Below are positions 60,425 through 64,000 of a stretch of DNA of 64,000 nucleotides, one piece after another; positions within the stretch are counted from its first letter, which is position 1, and every line of letters begins with the position of its first letter. The translations under genes and the position numbers were made by a program. Source of the stretch: Silene conica (lineage: Eukaryota; Streptophyta; Magnoliopsida; Caryophyllales; Caryophyllaceae); contig CM055312.2 of NCBI GenBank assembly GCA_029255685.2, positions 6,224,649 to 6,288,648 on the forward strand, in the 5' to 3' direction. The notes beneath the pieces were generated by a model, which made no database searches, was not told where the DNA came from, and saw nothing but the letters and a program-made list of their open reading frames with translations.

Positions 60425-62084
60425 CTGTTCGCACATTCGTAAAATTCACCATTTCCAATCCGTTCAATACTTTACTAAACCGTTTTAAACATGTTTTTAC
60501 GCTACAACACAACATTTCCCACATGTATACAACACCAATTACACATAAGAACATATATACAAACATCTAATTCAAGAGTTAACAAGAAAATCCCAAATAA
60601 ACCGGTCTTAACATGTATACTCCTAAATTCACTTTCTCATCAATTTCTTCCTCAAATCTTCACCAAAATCAGTTTATAAGACATTATAAGAACATTAAAG
60701 AACTTAAGACTAAACAAACATTCATCAAACACAACCAAAATCACATAAAGTGCTAATTTAGACAAAAGGCCGAGTTTCTCATTATCGTCACCTTTACTCC
60801 GCGAATGCTCCGGTTTACTCTTCAAGGATCACAAGCTCTTCCTCTGGGTTGCTATTAGCTCCACCTTCAAGCACAAAAACACGGATTAAAGTGATAATTT
60901 CGTGATTAAGGCAAAACAGCCCTGAAATGAAGTTTCACGAAATCGAAAACGAAAGTGATAGAAAGATCAGAAATGAAGAGAGGAATGCGATGGTGAAAAC
61001 CTTGAGTCAAACCGAGTTGAAACGAGAAAATGGATGATGATTTAGTGAATGTAACATCCCGCATTTTCGTAAACAATATTTAAAGGTTTTAAGTTCAAGC
61101 TCGAGAAATAATTTATGTTTCGTAAATTTTGGGATTTCATTTAAATAACTGATTAATTTATACGAGAATATTTTAAAGGATTTAAATAAGGTTTCATTTA
61201 ACTGCTTAAATTACGTCTTAGCAATTTAATTTCATAGTCCGGAAATATTTATATCGTCGTAAGTTTATAGTTACCTTAAGTTGGTGTTTTTAACTTAAAC
61301 CGTCTTAAAACTTGTCTTATGGGCCTAACTTGTTAATGGACCCATTTTCCCTCTTTTTCCTCACAAAACCCTAACCCCACCATCCTCCACCTCTCTCCTT
61401 CATTTCAATTTTCAGATCTTGCAAACAACAACAAACACCATTTTTATAGATTTCTCCTTCAATCTTAAAATGCTCATAGAATCTTCGTTTCTTATCCGAT
61501 TGAGACGATTTTCGCGGCCACGGATTCCTTGTCTCGAGCCCGTCGTTTTAAGGTAATCAATCTTGCATTTTATGACAGTCGAAATTTCGGCCTGTTTGAT
61601 TTAATTCGAAATTCGTGATAGTTGTGATGTTTTGTTGTTTTAGGCGGTGTTTGTGTTAGCCCGGAAGAGGACTTGGTGCTTATTGAACAAGATCTTGAAG
61701 GTTTCGCTAAGTAAAGGTGACGATAATGAGAAACTCGGCCTATTTGTGAATATTAGCACTTTTGTTGTTGATCTTGTCATGGTTTCTGATTTATGTTTGA
61801 GTTGATGATTTATGGACTTAGTAACATGTATAGGATCGTTCTTATGTGAGAAATTCATGCCCTTTGATGTTGAAACATACTCATATGTTATTTTCAAGTT
61901 TTTCACATGTTCAGACGGATATATGAAATTTATCGTTTGAGGATTGTTGTTGGTGTTGTTTGCTGATAATTAGTAGTAGTGGGTGATTCATGATGTTGGG
62001 TAAACTCCAATTGTAGGAATTTTATGGTTTTGATGTCGAATTATGGAAGTTGGAATTGGCTGGAAAATGCGATTTCAGGCGTCA

Positions 62085-62399
62085 GGCTCTCTGAGCCGGT
62101 CGACCGACCGGCCGCCGGTCGACCGGCTGAGAGCGCTTCTTGAGATTTTTGTGATTTATGCGTGACATTGAGACCATAGGAAATAGGTCTCCCAGCCGGC
62201 AGACCGGCCGCCTGCCAGCCGGCTGGGAGTGCGTTACTGTTGATTCGAGATTTCAAATTTTAGGAGGCTGAGTTCCCAGCCGGCCGACCGGCTGCCTGCC
62301 GACCGGCTGGGAGTCCGTGTATTGTTTCAGAAAAGAGAGAAAAGGCTGAGGTGGTCACCAGCCGGCCGACCGGCTGCCTGCCGACCGGCTGGGGACCCC
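62085..62399. repeat. Four AGCCGG hairpins in LTR C
   Basis: At about 62085-62134, 62186-62232, 62269-62315 and 62351-62399, spaced about 82-101 bp. Arms: CTCCCAG with CTGGGAG in the second and third, CACCAG with CTGGGG in the fourth. Core mostly AGCCGGCCGACCGGCT then GCCTGCC then GACCGGCT. Confidence 0.88.
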
Positions 62400-62689
62400 T
62401 GTAGGCTATTTTGAGGTTTTTGTAAATTGAGTGTAACTTTCAAACGGTTAATCGGTTTTACTTGAAACTTGTTTTGTGTACCTTTGACATGTATTTGAGG
62501 TTCCCGGAGGATGGGCAACATTAAATTGGGTTCGGGAATAGAGTAAGGATAGAGACCCCCCGGTCGGGCAACCGAAAGGGAAACCGGCTCTCCCTCATCT
62601 TAGTTCTCGAGGTCAATTAAGTGTTGATTAGAAGTTAAAGGTAGAACTATAGAGTAGTTCATAGACTTGAATGATATTGCTTTGATGCG

Positions 62690-63290
62690 TATTAAGTTAT
62701 GCCTTAAGCTGGCCTCTGAACTTAATACGTGAGTTGTTTGTCGTGTATGGGAACATGCGTTGAGTTTTCGCCTCTGAGTTCCATACATGTCTGTTTGTCG
62801 TGTCTGGGACATGCGTTGAGTTTTCGCCTCTGAGTCCAGACATGTATGTGTGATCGCGTCAGGACATGCTTTAAGTTGGCCTCTGAGTCTGACGAGTAGA
62901 GCAACTGCACGACGGGGCAGTCAGGTTGTCATACCTTACCCGGAGTGCAGGTGTTTGGTGCTAGAACATGCGTTGAGTTTTCGCCTCTGAGTCTAGTATC
63001 TTGTGATGTGGTAGGGGAACATGCGTTGAGTTTTCGCCTCTGAGTTCCTTACTTGTGATAGTGAATTGAATGCTAGTCCTTGCGTTGAGTTTTCGCCTCT
63101 GAGTCTAGTGTTCTGTGATAGCCGGTCCATGCGTTGAGTTTTCGCCTCTGAGTCCTTGCTTGATATTGTGAACTTGGTATTTAGGTTATGCGTTAAGATG
63201 TCGCCTCTGAACCTTTATACTTGCTGAATTATCTAGTACCTAGGTTATGCGTTAAGATGTCGCCTCTGAACCTTGGTACTTGCTGTTTTA
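62690..63290. repeat. Tandem hairpin array in LTR C, about ten units
   Basis: Constant loop ATGCGTTGAGTTTTCGCCTC, with variants ATGCGTTAAGATGTCGCCTC and ATGCCTTAAGCTGGCCTC. Arms differ in every unit yet pair: CGTATTAAGTT with AACTTAATACG (perfect 11 bp), GTATGGGAAC with GTTCCATAC, GTCTGGGAC with GTCCAGAC, CGTCAGGAC with GTCTGACG, GTACCTAGGTT with AACCTTGGTAC. Period about 55-60 bp, with one larger gap near 62900-62940. Confidence 0.9.
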
Positions 63291-64000
63291 TATCTGCTTG
63301 CCTTGATGATGGTACAGTGTCAGATATGCATAGTATGTTATCGTGGTTATTTGATTGGTGGTTAAATCATCCAAGGCATTGGATGACTCTTAGTTCGGTT
63401 TCATAAATGATTAGATTGAAAGACCCCCCGACTGGGTAACCAGTAGGGAAACCGGCTCTCCTTCTTATCTGTTTATGAAGTTAGTTGAGAGCCGTGCATG
63501 GTAATCGCATGATAGTAAGAGATCAGATGATGAGTTGTTTATGCTTCACATGTTGATATATGTTGGAGTATTCTGTATTGTTTTATGTGTTACGTGTTGT
63601 CACAAAAGGTGGCTAGGAGAACTCTAGTCACTCCCCACTGATTGTGGCGTACATGTTTTCATGTATGTAGGTACATGCTGGTTGGAGATGGGTTCACAGA
63701 GGGCTAGCGAGTGATGATCCTGCTGTCATCATATGACTTACCTTATATCGCATAGCTAGTCTCTTAGACTTATGTTACATTGTTTTGGTGCCGGTAGGGA
63801 TGTTCCATCCCCGGCTGATGTATTTATTTCATTACAGTACTTAGAACTGTTACTTATCTATTTTGGTTTCAGTTTCCGTTTTTGTTTCAGTTTAAGACTT
63901 CTCGCATGTTGTTATCTTTTAAAAAGTTTTAATTCCGCTGCATTTTTAGTACTTTTGTATGTTTATATTTCCGCTTTCGCGAGGGGTTTTACAGTGAAGA

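Larger units (their letters stand above)
61050..63993 (+). mobile_element. Solo LTR C, same family as A and B, inserted in B in the opposite orientation
   Basis: 2,944 bp, TGTAACATCCCGCATTTTCG at the left end and GAGGGGTTTTACA at the right, with a perfect TSD gtgaa (61045-61049 and 63994-63998). Landmarks mirror A and B: GC hairpins (62085-62399), box at 62551-62593, a hairpin array (62690-63290) of entirely different sequence, palindrome at 63367-63386, second box at about 63420-63463. No coding capacity. Plus orientation is inferred from its similarity to the chromovirus LTR start. Confidence 0.9.
46794..64000 (-). mobile_element. LTR B of the same Tekay-like family, split by two insertions and running off the window
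   Basis: Starts TGTAAAACCCCTCGCG like LTR A. Own sequence: 46794-48301, 59652-61049 and from 63999 on. It has the first AGCCGGTTTCCC box at 47306-47349, the palindrome at 47382-47401, the hairpin array (47588-48301 continuing at 59647-59835), the second box at 59928-59970, and GC-rich hairpins at 60112-60424. An 11.3 kb chromovirus lies in the array and LTR C lies near its other end. Its right end is outside the window, so solo LTR or full element cannot be decided. Confidence 0.82.

Noticed and set aside
60108-60570. Frames on both strands with PAGRPAAGRP-like words
   Set aside because: Translation of the AGCCGG hairpin units; similar words appear wherever the units occur.

Overview
The window is nuclear DNA of a flowering plant, almost certainly a eudicot. 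The evidence is a plant-type GH35 beta-galactosidase gene with 19 exons and GT-AG introns, surrounded by Ty3/Gypsy (chromovirus and Athila-like) and Ty1/Copia retrotransposons, a TRIM, a SINE, MITEs and a Helitron-like end. The species cannot be named from the sequence alone. Only one working host gene is visible.

Layout. 1-8.5 kb: the beta-galactosidase gene on the minus strand, intact although intron 11 carries a TRIM that was itself split by a Copia element, and intron 5 carries a SINE. 8.5-12.5 kb: AT-rich intergenic DNA with an inverted-repeat element and a Stowaway-like MITE. 12.5-24.65 kb: an Athila-like Gypsy element on the minus strand with gag-protease and an ORF1-like frame but no visible polymerase, holding a solo LTR of a related family. 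24.65-27 kb: AT-rich DNA with a Helitron-like terminus. 27-39.2 kb: a broken Copia element (minus strand, TSD aaaac), with a hAT-type MITE in one LTR and a 9 kb non-coding LTR element (TSD gctgg) in its pol. 39.7-43.2 kb: solo LTR A. 44.1-45.4 kb: another solo LTR. 46.3-46.8 kb: a decayed DNA topoisomerase II fragment. 46.8 kb to the end: LTR B, which was entered by an 11.3 kb Tekay-like chromovirus that looks whole and very young (48.3-59.6 kb, TSD gtaac) and by LTR C in the opposite orientation (61.05-63.99 kb, TSD gtgaa).

The most unusual signal is structural, not coding. The A/B/C LTRs carry tandem arrays of short hairpins whose loop is constant while the stem changes from unit to unit on both sides together, so that pairing is kept. 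A second, GC-rich hairpin family built on AGCCGG/CCGGCT recurs at about 85-100 bp spacing in B and C and also in the unrelated Athila-like element. A third hairpin, with an AGGA or GGA loop and varying stem, sits near the 3' polypurine tract of three different elements. Covarying stems in repeated DNA point either to selected RNA structure or to a copying process that keeps correcting palindromes.

Exon limits, target-site duplications and LTR limits were read by eye. No database search was run. Family names for the transposons come from motif recognition.
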